From NCBI GenBank assembly GCA_963776375.1, contig CAVZMF010000009.1, forward strand, positions 1 to 64,000: a stretch of 64,000 nt of DNA. Direction: 5' to 3'. Source of the DNA: PALSA-612 sp963776375. GTDB lineage: Bacteria > Actinomycetota > Thermoleophilia > Gaiellales > Gaiellaceae. Position numbers and translations under genes: made by a program. The notes beneath the pieces were generated by a model. That model did no database searches. It had not been told where the DNA came from and saw only the letters and a list, made by a program, of their open reading frames with translations. Positions 34,629-42,773 of the stretch are shown here, piece after piece (within the stretch, counting starts at the first letter, position 1; each line of letters opens with the position of its first letter).

Positions 34629-35603
34629 CTACTCGCGCCGCGCGGTCGCGAGGTCGACGCAGCCGCGGCCGCGGTTGTCCGCCATCAGCTGCGCATAGCT
34701 CGGCGGGTCCCGCCGCAGCAATTCGGGGACGCTGACCGCGTGCAGGCGACGCGCGCGGATCAGCCGGAGCAACCGCGGCAGCGCCCGCACCGTCGCCGGG
34801 TGGATCTCGTGCAGGAGCACGATCGCGCCCGGCCGTAGTGCGGGGCCGACCCGGCGGACGATCGAATCTCCGGTCGCCTTCGGCAGGTAGTCGTCGCTGT
34901 CCACGCTCCAGCGGATCTCGAGCAGTCCGTGCGCAGCGAGGTAGCGGCCCAGCCAGCGGGGTGAGCGCTCGTAGGGCGTCCGGAAGAGGCGCACGCGTGT
35001 CGAGGCCGACGTCGCGATCGCGGTCTCCGCCCGTTCGATCTCCCGGCCGGCGGCCTGTCGGGACAGGCGCGTGAGGTCCGCGTGGCTCCACGTGTGGTCG
35101 CCGACCGCGCCGAGCGTCGCCTCGGCTGCGGGCAGCCGCGGCCAGAAGCGGATCCGGTTCCCGACGACGAAGAACGTCGCCTGGGCGTCGTAGCGGCGCA
35201 GGATCGCGAGCACCTTTGCGGTGTACGGCCCCGGGCCGTCGTCGAAGGTCAGCGCGACGTCGCGTCCGCTCGCGGCGCCGCAGAACACCGGCACGCCGAG
35301 GCCGGTGAGCCGGGTGATCGCACGCCGCTGGGCCTCTGCGAGCGTGACGGCGGGCGCCGGGCGCGCCGGCCGGGCCGGACGGCGCGGAGGCGGCGGCGTT
35401 CGTGCCACCGTGACGGTCTTCGTCGGCCCGGTGGGCGAGTAGCGGACGACGGCGACGACGGTCGCCGCCCCGACCGCGAGCACGAGCAGCGCCAGGAACG
35501 CCACGAACCGGCGGCGCCAGGACCGCCGCCTGGGAGCCCTGTGCTCGACCGGGATCAGGACTGTCCGGGCGGGAAGTCCCTCTCTGCGGCCCTGCGGCGA
35601 CAC
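34629..35603 (-). CDS. Polysaccharide deacetylase (CE4), membrane-anchored
   Basis: 324 residues. A basic cytoplasmic start, one membrane helix (about 33-53, FVAFLALLVLAVGAATVVAV), a Pro/Arg-rich linker and a NodB-type CE4 domain: VALTFDDGPGPYTAKVL near 114-130 (catalytic Asp and metal Asp), GDHTWSHADLTRLS near 166-179 (metal His pair), RLFRTPYERS near 203-212, and VLLHEIHP near 260-267. It removes acetyl groups from extracellular N-acetylated glycans such as peptidoglycan or capsule. Confidence 0.9.
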   Translation of the reverse strand: MSPQGRREGLPARTVLIPVEHRAPRRRSWRRRFVAFLALLVLAVGAATVVAVVRYSPTGPTKTVTVARTPPPPRRPARPARPAPAVTLAEAQRRAITRLTGLGVPVFCGAASGRDVALTFDDGPGPYTAKVLAILRRYDAQATFFVVGNRIRFWPRLPAAEATLGAVGDHTWSHADLTRLSRQAAGREIERAETAIATSASTRVRLFRTPYERSPRWLGRYLAAHGLLEIRWSVDSDDYLPKATGDSIVRRVGPALRPGAIVLLHEIHPATVRALPRLLRLIRARRLHAVSVPELLRRDPPSYAQLMADNRGRGCVDLATARRE

Positions 35604-35701
35604 GAGTCCTCCAGTGGCGGTACACGGATCCGCCCCACGCGGGTCCGGAGGACGTCATTCGGCGGCGGAGGCCCCGACCCTCCGTCGGCAGGTACCGCCG
35701 G

Positions 35702-36031
35702 TCAGTCCGCCTGGACGGCCTGGAGAACCGAGTCGAGCAGTCCCGGGAAGCGCTGGTCGAGCTCCTTGCGGCGCAGCGTGATGATCTTGTAGACGCCCTG
35801 CCTTTCGCCGTCGACGAGCCCGGCCTCGTACAGCACCTTGAGGTGGTGGCTCGCCGCCGCCTTCTTGACCGGCAGCTTCATCTGACCGCACTGCAATCCG
35901 TCCTGTGCCGGGCAGTTCGCCAGCTGCCGGACCATCTCCAGCCGGACGGGATCGGACAGCGCCTGGAGCACCGTGAGGACGTCGACGTCTTCGAGGTCCG
36001 GAGGTTTGTGGGTATCGGCAGTCGCGCTCAT
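35702..36031 (-). CDS. ArsR-family transcriptional regulator
   Basis: 109 residues. A winged-helix ArsR/SmtB-like protein: VLQALSDPVRLEMVRQLANC near 21-40, recognition helix KKAAASHHLKVLYEAGLVDG near 56-75, and wing RQGVYKIITLR near 78-88. Cys residues at 40 and 48 near the dimer helix could sense metal or redox state but no canonical CVC site is seen. Divergent from an MFS exporter, its likely target, with 110 bases between them. Confidence 0.9.
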   Translation of the reverse strand: MSATADTHKPPDLEDVDVLTVLQALSDPVRLEMVRQLANCPAQDGLQCGQMKLPVKKAAASHHLKVLYEAGLVDGERQGVYKIITLRRKELDQRFPGLLDSVLQAVQAD

Positions 36032-36044
36032 AGTTTGACGAGCG

Positions 36045-36080
36045 TCGAACAAATAGTGTACGATCTCCATCGAACAATAG
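36045..36080. promoter_or_regulatory. Direct repeats between ArsR and MFS genes
   Basis: TCGAACAAATAG (36045-36056) and TCGAACAATAG (36070-36080), two copies 25 bases apart, about two and a half helical turns, in the divergent control region. Candidate operator for the ArsR-family protein; direct repeats are less usual than the inverted repeats of this family. Confidence 0.45.
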
Positions 36081-36141
36081 CTGGAACAGCGTGGCGGCCG
36101 CCAACGCTCCTTGCGAAAGCCGACCGACTGGAAGGAGCCTC

Positions 36142-37632
36142 TTGTCCACGCACACCACACAGCCGTCCTTCGACGGCGGCGTTCAGATGAGCAGACGCGC
36201 CTGGGCCGGGCTGCTGGTCCTCTGCGGCGCGCTCTTCCTCGACGCGCTCGACGTGTCGATGATCGGCGTGGCGCTGCCGTCGATCCGCACCGACCTGAAC
36301 ATGTCGACGAGCTCACTTCAATGGGTGGTGAGCGCATACGTGCTCGGCTACGGCGGGTTCCTGCTCCTCGGCGGGAGGGCGGCAGACCTGCTCGGGCGCC
36401 GGCGCATGTTCCTCGTCTCGCTCGCAGTCTTCGTCGTCGCCTCGGCGCTCGGGGGCCTGGCGACGGGCGGCGCACTCCTGATCGCCACTCGCTTCATCAA
36501 GGGCGTCAGCGCGGCATTCACCGCGCCCGCCGGCCTCTCGATCATCACGACCAACTTCGCCGAGGGCCCGGCGCGCAACAGGGCGCTGTCCGTCTACACC
36601 GCGACCGGAGCGACGGGGTTCTCGCTCGGCCTCGTGTTCGGCGGCCTCCTGACCGAGATCGGCTGGCGATGGGTCTTCTTCCTGCCGGTGCCGGTCGCCC
36701 TCGTGACGCTCATCGCGGCGACAAGGTTCGTTCCGGCCGACGCCAGACCGGCGCGGGCCGCCCGCGCCTTCGATCTGGCGGGCGCTGCACTGATGACGGC
36801 GGCGATGCTCCTGCTCGTCTTCACCGTCGTCGAAGCGCCGACGGTCGGCTGGGGATCGGCGCGGACGCTCGGGTCGTTCGTCGGCGTGGCGGCGATTCTG
36901 GCCGCCTTCGTGGCCCGGGAGCAGCGGGCCGAGTCGCCGCTCGTCCGGCTCGGCATCCTGCGCTCGGGATCGCTCGTCCGGGCCAACCTCGCCGCCATGT
37001 CGCTGTTCGGCGGCTGGGTCGGATTCCAGTTCATCGCCACGCTCTACATGCAGCAGTTGCGGGGCTGGTCTCCGCTCGAGACGGGGCTGGCGATCTTTCC
37101 CGGCGGGGCGTTGGTCGCGCTCGTCGCGCCACGGATCGCCCCCATGATCGCGCGCTTCGGGGTGACGCGACTCATCATCGTCGGCATGGCGTCGACCGCA
37201 GCGGCGTACTCACTGTTCCTGCCGATCGGGCTCGACTCGAGCTATGCGGCGGCAGTGCTGCCGACGATCCTGCTCGCAGGGTTGGGCTTCGCGCTTGCCT
37301 ACGGTCCGCTGAACGTCGCCGCGACGACCGGGATCGCTCCGGCCGAGCAGGGGCTTGCCGGCGGGCTGTTGAACACGTCGTTTCAGTTCGGGGGCGCGCT
37401 CGTCCTCGCGGTCGTGACGGCGGTCGACAACGCCTACGTTGGAGCCGGCGGGACCGGTCAGGCACTGCTCGACGGCTTCCACCCGGCGATCGTCGTCTCC
37501 GTGATCGCTGCGGTGCTGGGCGTCACCGCCATCGCTGTGGGGCTCGTCAGGCGCGCACCAGCTCAAGTCACGCTGGTGGCGATCGCGGGGGAGCAGGAGC
37601 TCGAGGCGGAGCCGGAAGCCGAGGCTGCATAG
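36142..37632 (+). CDS. MFS drug/proton antiporter (DHA2-like)
   Basis: 496 residues from the TTG at 36142, chosen for its AAGGAG ribosome site seven bases upstream; an in-frame GTG lies at 36091. About 14 membrane helices. Family motifs: FLDALDVSMIGVALPSIRTD near 33-52, LGGRAADLLGRRRMF (motif A) near 78-92, TRFIKGVSAAFTAPAG and the GWRWVFFLPVP segment. It probably exports a toxic compound or antibiotic under control of the divergent ArsR-family repressor. Confidence 0.9.
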   Translation: MSTHTTQPSFDGGVQMSRRAWAGLLVLCGALFLDALDVSMIGVALPSIRTDLNMSTSSLQWVVSAYVLGYGGFLLLGGRAADLLGRRRMFLVSLAVFVVASALGGLATGGALLIATRFIKGVSAAFTAPAGLSIITTNFAEGPARNRALSVYTATGATGFSLGLVFGGLLTEIGWRWVFFLPVPVALVTLIAATRFVPADARPARAARAFDLAGAALMTAAMLLLVFTVVEAPTVGWGSARTLGSFVGVAAILAAFVAREQRAESPLVRLGILRSGSLVRANLAAMSLFGGWVGFQFIATLYMQQLRGWSPLETGLAIFPGGALVALVAPRIAPMIARFGVTRLIIVGMASTAAAYSLFLPIGLDSSYAAAVLPTILLAGLGFALAYGPLNVAATTGIAPAEQGLAGGLLNTSFQFGGALVLAVVTAVDNAYVGAGGTGQALLDGFHPAIVVSVIAAVLGVTAIAVGLVRRAPAQVTLVAIAGEQELEAEPEAEAA

Positions 37633-37674
37633 GACGCTCCGGCATCCCCGCTCGTAGGATGGGCCAGGGCTCGG

Positions 37675-38466
37675 ATGAGGACCTTCACTCTGCGATCTCT
37701 GGCCCGTCTCGGGCTGCTGCGGCCGACCTATCGGTCGTACGAGCGCCTGCGGGCGGTGGGACGGAACGGCACGGCTCCGGGCGCGGAAGCGTTCGCCGTG
37801 CCGCCGGCGAAGCTCCGGATCCGCGTCGCCGGGACAGGGGAGCTGGACTGGTTCCTCGAGGGCGGCCGCCTTGCCGAGGAGTCGCTGCGGGAGAGCCTGA
37901 TGCAGGCCGGCACACGGCTCGAGGACCAGGCACGCATCCTCGACTTCGGCTGCGGGTGTGGGCGCGTGACGAGGCGGCTCGCGAGCCTACCGGGCGAGGT
38001 GCGCGGCTCGGACTTCGACGGACCTGCCGTCGAGTGGTGCCGCCGGAACCTGACCTTTGCGAGCTTCACGGAGAACGAGCTCGAGCCGCCGCTGCCCTTC
38101 CCGTCGGGGGACGTCGACTTCGTCTACGCGTTCTCGGTGCTCACGCACCTCCCCGTGCCGGTCCAGCACGCCTGGGTCGACGAGCTCACTCGCATCCTCC
38201 GGCCGGGCGGGCTCCTGCTCGTGTCCACGCACGGCAGGCGCTACCTCGAGCGCCTGAGTCCCGCCGAGCGCGAGTCGTTCGAGTGCGGCGAGGTCGTCGT
38301 CCGCTACGAGGAGGTGGCCGGCACGAATCTGTGCACGGTGTTCCATCCGCCGGCGTACGTCCGCGAACGGCTCGGCGCGGGCCTCGAGCTCGTCCTGGAG
38401 GCCCCGGAGGGCGCGAAAGGCAACCCGCATCAGGACCTGTTCCTGTTCCGCAAGCCTGCGGGCTAG
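37675..38466 (+). CDS. SAM-dependent methyltransferase
   Basis: 263 residues. Class I fold: motif I ILDFGCGCGRVTRRL near 88-102, acidic RGSDFDGPAVEWCRRN near 109-124, motif II DVDFVYAFSVLTHLP near 142-156, and ILRPGGLLLVSTHG near 173-186. The N-terminal 75 residues are an Arg/Leu-rich helical extension. No acceptor-specific motif and no informative operon partner; it lies 42 bases after the MFS gene on the same strand. Confidence 0.85.
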   Translation: MRTFTLRSLARLGLLRPTYRSYERLRAVGRNGTAPGAEAFAVPPAKLRIRVAGTGELDWFLEGGRLAEESLRESLMQAGTRLEDQARILDFGCGCGRVTRRLASLPGEVRGSDFDGPAVEWCRRNLTFASFTENELEPPLPFPSGDVDFVYAFSVLTHLPVPVQHAWVDELTRILRPGGLLLVSTHGRRYLERLSPAERESFECGEVVVRYEEVAGTNLCTVFHPPAYVRERLGAGLELVLEAPEGAKGNPHQDLFLFRKPAG

Positions 38467-38469
38467 CGG

Positions 38470-39300
38470 CTAGCGCCGGATCAGCACGGGAGTGCCCGCC
38501 GGCGCCAGCTGGAACAGGCGGCGCATGTCGGCGTTCGTGAGCCGGACACAGCCGTGGGAGGCCGCGCTGCCGATCGAAGCCGGATCGTTCGTTCCGTGGA
38601 GGGCGATGGGGCCGCCCTGGACCCAATCCTGCAGCACGTTCGAGTGCGCCGAGATGCCGAGCGCGGCGACCCCGAACGGTCCGTCGGGGCTGTCCAGCCG
38701 GAAACGCTCGTTGACGTAGAAGTGCCCGACCGGCGTCGGTGTCTCCGCCGTGCCGATCGCGACCCGGGTCTGCAGGGCCAGGCGCCCCCGCGCATACACG
38801 AACAGGCGGCGGCTGGAGAGATCGACGACGACGCTGTTCGTCACCGGGTAGACGGACACGTCGGCAGCGCGGACCCACCCCTCGCTGCCGTTGGGCCGGG
38901 ACGGCAGCTGTGCCTTGAACCAGATCGGACGACAGCCGCGCAGGTGCGAGCCGAGCACGCCGAGAACGGTCGGGAACCCGTTCTGGTCGATGCGCGCGAA
39001 CTGCCGGCGCACAGGCGAGTCTGTACTCGGCCACGCGTGGACGACCGCGACCCGCCGCCGAACGACCGCGGCGTACGCCTGTGTGTCCGACGGCTCGAAG
39101 GCGGCCGTCACGCACCGTCGTGACTTCGTCGGGGACGCCGGCTTGGCGACGACGTGCGGTCGCTGGATGCCCAGCCCGGCGGACCGCGCCCGCTGGTGCG
39201 AGCCCTCCGAACGGAGCTCGGTACCGTTGCCCCCGCAGCCGGCGAGCAGCAGCGCAGCCGCGGACGCGGCCGCGAGAACGAGACTGGTGCCACGGAGCAC
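38470..39300 (-). CDS. YkuD L,D-transpeptidase lipoprotein
   Basis: 276 residues. Signal peptide with lipobox (LLLAGC, Cys near 22), a linker, then a YkuD domain: SVVVDLSSRRLFVYARGRL near 156-174, ALHGTNDPASIG near 237-248 and the catalytic SHGCVRLTNADM near 252-263. The enzyme makes or edits 3-3 crosslinks in peptidoglycan on the outer face of the membrane. The region between 75 and 150 resembles an SH3-like WxP-type binding segment (GFPTVLGV, EGWVRAADV). Confidence 0.92.
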   Translation of the reverse strand: MLRGTSLVLAAASAAALLLAGCGGNGTELRSEGSHQRARSAGLGIQRPHVVAKPASPTKSRRCVTAAFEPSDTQAYAAVVRRRVAVVHAWPSTDSPVRRQFARIDQNGFPTVLGVLGSHLRGCRPIWFKAQLPSRPNGSEGWVRAADVSVYPVTNSVVVDLSSRRLFVYARGRLALQTRVAIGTAETPTPVGHFYVNERFRLDSPDGPFGVAALGISAHSNVLQDWVQGGPIALHGTNDPASIGSAASHGCVRLTNADMRRLFQLAPAGTPVLIRR

Positions 39301-39365
39301 GGCGCAATTCTCCCATCTGGACGGCCGCTTGCCTACCGGGTCGCTGCCTGAGATGCTGGCCCGCA

Positions 39366-39815
39366 GTGCGCCGATTTCTGCCTCCGTTCCTTGCGCTCTG
39401 CGCTCTTGCCGCCGCCCCGTCGAGTCTCGCGGGCTCGTCCGCGGTGCTGCCGGGCTTCCGCTCGCCGTCGGGGAACATCAAGTGCCTGTACGTCCCGGGC
39501 TCGCCGGCCTTCATGTACTGCACGATCGGTCGGGCGAGCTACGCGAAGAAGCTGATCGCGTACTGCGCGCAGCCGAGGATCGGCGTCGACTGGGCGGGCT
39601 TCACGCTCGGCCCGCGGCGCAAGGGCGCCGTCGAGTGCGCCGGGGGCGTCCTCTTCGACCCGCAGACGCAGCACCCCGGCTACGTGACCCTTCCCTACGG
39701 CAAGACGTGGCGGCGCTCCGTCTTCACTTGCGCTTCGCGGACGACCGGGGTGACGTGCCATAACCGCAACGGCCACGGGCTGTTCGTGTCGCGCGAGTCG
39801 TACCGCGTGTTCTAG
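39366..39815 (+). CDS. Secreted DUF6636-like disulfide protein
   Basis: 149 residues from the GTG at 39366. Signal peptide (RRFLPPFLALCALAAAPSSL, cleavage near SLAGS), then FRSPSGNIKCLYVPGSPA and five further Cys residues in the mature part (YCTI, YCAQ, VECA, FTCA, VTCH), so six in all and probably three disulfides. The SPSGNI-x-C motif is typical of DUF6636 proteins, which are frequent and uncharacterised in Thermoleophilia. Overlaps the convergent DUF218 gene by four bases. Confidence 0.75.
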   Translation: MRRFLPPFLALCALAAAPSSLAGSSAVLPGFRSPSGNIKCLYVPGSPAFMYCTIGRASYAKKLIAYCAQPRIGVDWAGFTLGPRRKGAVECAGGVLFDPQTQHPGYVTLPYGKTWRRSVFTCASRTTGVTCHNRNGHGLFVSRESYRVF

Positions 39816-40303
39816 CGGGTGCGTGCTGTCGCGCGACGAACGCGCGCGAGTTGCAGCGGGACGAACGCAAGGCACACGAGCTCCCGGGCGATGACGGTCG
39901 GAGGGCGCGGGCCTGGAGCGCCTTCGACCGACAGGCGCACCTTTCGCCCGCGGAGGGCGGCGCGGAACAGGAGCCGGACGCGCGGCCGGTGCCAGCGGGA
40001 CGTGACGACGACGAGCTCGCGCGCGCCCAGGGCGTCGGCGGCGGCGACCACGTTTGCGGCGTTGCCGGCGGTCGAGCGGGCGGTGCGGTCGCTGTGGAGC
40101 ACGGCGCCGCTCGTTCCCCACGCCTCGCGCATCAGCTCCGCCTCGGACGTCCCCTCGGGGCGCCTCGCCCAGCCGGACAGGATCACCGTCTGCCCGTCGG
40201 CCGAGAGCTCCTGCGCGCGGGCGAGGCGGCTCGCGCAGATCGGGTGGAGCCGTGAGGTGTCTCGCCCGGAGTAGCCGAGGACGGCGACCAGGCGCTCAGC
40301 CAC
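39812..40303 (-). CDS. DUF218/YdcF-like protein
   Basis: 163 residues. VAVLGYSGRDTSRLHPICAS near 6-25, VILSGWARRPEGTSEAELMR near 40-59, DRTARSTAGNAANV near 72-85 and VVTSRWHRPRVRLLF near 98-112 are the DUF218 pattern (ElyC/SanA/YdcF group, linked to cell-envelope metabolism). No membrane helix. The GTG start overlaps the end of the upstream glycosyltransferase by eight bases, so they form a coupled pair; the in-frame CTG a few codons later has a better placed GGAGG. Confidence 0.8.
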   Translation of the reverse strand: MAERLVAVLGYSGRDTSRLHPICASRLARAQELSADGQTVILSGWARRPEGTSEAELMREAWGTSGAVLHSDRTARSTAGNAANVVAAADALGARELVVVTSRWHRPRVRLLFRAALRGRKVRLSVEGAPGPRPPTVIARELVCLAFVPLQLARVRRATARTR

Positions 40304-41039
40304 CTCCGGACCTCCGATGCCGGAGATACCCGGCCGTCAACAGCGTGCCAATGACGGTCAGCACGAGCACGGCCGCCTTCTTCCCCTGGAGCTTCGACTC
40401 CCCGCCGGCCCGCTCCCGCATCTCGACCGGAACCTCTTCGACGCGGAGGCCCTCGTCCTAGAGCCGGAGAATCGCCTCGACCTCGGGCGCGCCGCTCGTG
40501 TACGGCCGAGCCAGCACGGGCAGCGCCTTCGCGTTCGCCGCATACATGCCGCTCGTCGCGTCCTGGAACGGCCGGCCGAGGGCGACGGCCATCGAGCGCC
40601 GCAGCAGCCCGGTGCCGAGCCGTCGCGCGGGAGACGTCTTGTAGCGGAACTCCTCGTACCCGTCACCCGAGACGAAGCGGGATCCGACGGCGACGTCGCA
40701 TTCGCCCGTGGCGACCAGCTCGAGCAGCCGGCGGAGCTCGGCGGGCGGATGCTGTCCGTCCGCGTCGACGCGCCCGCAATAGTCGTAGCCGTGCTCCGCC
40801 GCGTACTGGTAGCCGGCGGCGATACCTGCCCGCAGGCCGCGGTTCTCGCCGAACGAGAGGACCTGCGCACCGGCCTCGCGCGCCACCGCCGCCGTCAGGT
40901 CGGTCGAGCCGTCGTCGACGACGAGCACGTCCGCGTCCGAGAGCTCCTGGTGGAGCTCCTCGAGCACGACGGGGAGGTTCTCCTCCTCGTTCCAGGCCGG
41001 GATGAAGACGAGCGTCCGGGGCTGCAGCTCTTGCTCCAC
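40296..41039 (-). pseudogene. GT2 glycosyltransferase with in-frame TAG
   Basis: The first 193 codons encode a dolichol-phosphate-mannose-synthase-like GT2 enzyme: TLVFIPAWNEEENLPVVLEE near 9-28, VVDDGSTDLTAAV near 39-51, GRVDADGQHPPAEL near 88-101 and VAVGSRFVSGDGY near 116-128. TAG at 40458-40460 then interrupts, but the same frame goes on for 53 codons (DEGLRVEEVPVEMRERAGGE, then SKLQGKKAAVLVLTVIGTLL) to a TGA at 40296, exactly the expected C-terminus. One substitution therefore separates it from an intact gene of 247 residues. Confidence 0.8.
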
Positions 41040-41081
41040 CCGGCCAGCGTAGGGGAAGCAGCCCCGGATCGCCGTCTCACG

Positions 41082-42260
41082 TCATGCGCACACGATGCCG
41101 ACGCATTGCGGCGCGCGGCGGTTCCCGCGCGCGTGGTTGCCGCCCGCGTCGATCGTTCCGCCGACCGCGGTGATGCCGTGGCCTGCGTTCGTGTTCGCGG
41201 TGTTTCCGCGCAGCCTGTTCCCGGGAGCTGAACCGTCGACCACGATGCCGCCGGAGTTGCCGTTGCCGCTCGCCGTGTTTCCGGACAGGAGGTTGCCCGC
41301 GGCGGCGCTCTTGCTGCTGTCGCCTGTCACCGAGATGCCGGCTTGCCTGTTCTTCGTCGCTCGGTTGCCCAGGAGCCGGTTGAGCTTCGAGCCGTGCTGA
41401 CCGCCTGCGAGTGAGATGCCCGTCGTATTGCCGGTCGCCACGTTGGCCTGGATCACGCCCCTGGTGAGATCGAAGAGCAAGAGGCCATCTCGCCCGTTCG
41501 CCGAGACGGTGTTGCCGACGACCCGCGCATTGCGGATCGCGCCCACGACCAGCCCCCAGTTGTGGTTTCCGCCGGCGTGGTTGGCCGAGACGAGGACGGA
41601 GTCGCTGGCGCCGTTCGCCTCCATGCCGTTGTTCCCGTTGTCGTCGAGCCGGTTTCCGACGACGCTGCTCCTCGGCGACTGGATCACGACGAGACCGTTC
41701 CAGGCGTTCTGGGCCAGACGGTTCTGCTGAATCCGCACGTCACTCGAGGCGAGGACGTCGACGCCGTCCGACTGGAAGGCGTGAACGTGGTTCGTGACGA
41801 CGCTCTGAGCCACGGTGATCCCGGGCGAGTGGTCGACGAGGACGCCGGCGGCTGCCTCGCCTTCCTTCGTGCCTGCGCCGATCCCGCTGATGGTGAGCTT
41901 GCTGACGGTACTGCGGGGCGCATGGCGGAGCGCGATGCCGTAGAGGCGAAAGCCGCGCACCGTGCCGTTCACGATCTTGACGTTCGCGTGACCGTCGTCC
42001 GCGATCCCCTCGCTCTTGGCCGCGTTGGTGCCGCTGACGGTGTGTCCGTTCAGGTCGACGGTGATGCCGGCGGCGCCGACGACGAGCCCCGTGCCGGGGC
42101 AGCCGACGAGGTCGCTCGTGAGCTTGATGCTCGTCGTGAGCGTCTGCCCGCAGTTCACGGCGGCGAGGCGCGCATCCGTGAGCGCTGACGCGGCCGCCGC
42201 GATCGAGCCCGCGAGCGCGAGCCCGACGACGATCGTCGCGATGATCCTGTGCGTTCGCAT
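41082..42260 (-). CDS. Secreted right-handed beta-helix protein
   Basis: 392 residues from the ATG at 42260 (AGGAG ribosome site). Signal peptide MRTHRIIATIVVGLALAGSI and then a parallel beta-helix built from about 14 pectate-lyase-like (PbH1) coils with repeated N-x-x-x-x-N-x-x-GI or GN-x-x-x-x-N patterns (VVGNRLDDNGNNGMEANG, LLSGNTASGNGNSGGIVVDG). Two terminal Cys may form a disulfide. Such proteins bind or cleave polysaccharide; no catalytic residues can be assigned. It is 14 bases after the next gene on the same strand. Confidence 0.85.
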   Translation of the reverse strand: MRTHRIIATIVVGLALAGSIAAAASALTDARLAAVNCGQTLTTSIKLTSDLVGCPGTGLVVGAAGITVDLNGHTVSGTNAAKSEGIADDGHANVKIVNGTVRGFRLYGIALRHAPRSTVSKLTISGIGAGTKEGEAAAGVLVDHSPGITVAQSVVTNHVHAFQSDGVDVLASSDVRIQQNRLAQNAWNGLVVIQSPRSSVVGNRLDDNGNNGMEANGASDSVLVSANHAGGNHNWGLVVGAIRNARVVGNTVSANGRDGLLLFDLTRGVIQANVATGNTTGISLAGGQHGSKLNRLLGNRATKNRQAGISVTGDSSKSAAAGNLLSGNTASGNGNSGGIVVDGSAPGNRLRGNTANTNAGHGITAVGGTIDAGGNHARGNRRAPQCVGIVCA

Positions 42261-42274
42261 CGTCTCTCCTTTCG

Positions 42275-42694
42275 TCAGTCGAGCGTCCTGATCGCCTCGC
42301 GCACAGATCCGCACTTGTGCGTGCGGCCGGCGAGCGTGACGGTGAAGCTCGACACGCTCCCCGGCGCCCAGCGCGCCTGCATGAGGTGACACTCGGGGGC
42401 CGCGCCGGGCTTCTCGACGGTGTACGAGCACATGTAGTCGCCCGGGTCGCCCTGGACGCAGTTGGCGTGGGCGATTCGCGCGACGTCTCCGTGCTCCCGT
42501 GCGTACTGCTCGGTCGAGCCGTCGAGCACGACAGCGAAATTGGTCGCCGTCGGGAACGAGGGCCGGGCGACAGGCTGCGCGGAAGCGTGCGACCCGGTGC
42601 CGCCGAGGAAGACCACGATCACGATCGCGGGCAGAGCCGCCGCGAGCGCGAACGCGGCGCGGCGGCGCACAGTGGGTGACGTCAGCGTGGACAT
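42275..42694 (-). CDS. Secreted Cys-containing protein, unknown
   Basis: 139 residues. A twin-Arg-free signal/anchor segment (RRRAAFALAAALPAIVIVVF) then a mature domain of about 95 residues with four Cys (NCVQG, YMCSY, PECHL, HKCGS) and an ending REAIRTLD. The four Cys could form two disulfides. No family recognised. It precedes the beta-helix gene in the same direction and is divergent from the BTAD regulator. Confidence 0.6.
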   Translation of the reverse strand: MSTLTSPTVRRRAAFALAAALPAIVIVVFLGGTGSHASAQPVARPSFPTATNFAVVLDGSTEQYAREHGDVARIAHANCVQGDPGDYMCSYTVEKPGAAPECHLMQARWAPGSVSSFTVTLAGRTHKCGSVREAIRTLD

Positions 42695-42773
42695 TGCTCC
42701 TCCTCTCGGATCGACGGCCGCGATCGTCCGGGAGGCCGCTACGGGGTGACTACGAAGCGGCTACGGTCCGCGC

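Noticed and set aside
36111..38540. An 809-codon plus-strand frame over the MFS and methyltransferase genes
   Set aside because: It is rich in Arg and Pro and overlaps two clear genes in another frame; a GC-frame artefact.
5607..40460. TAG recoded as an amino acid
   Set aside because: Many intact genes here (for example those ending at 33662, 37632 and 38466) stop at TAG, and the three in-frame TAGs fall in two different genomes, so recoding is not a common explanation.
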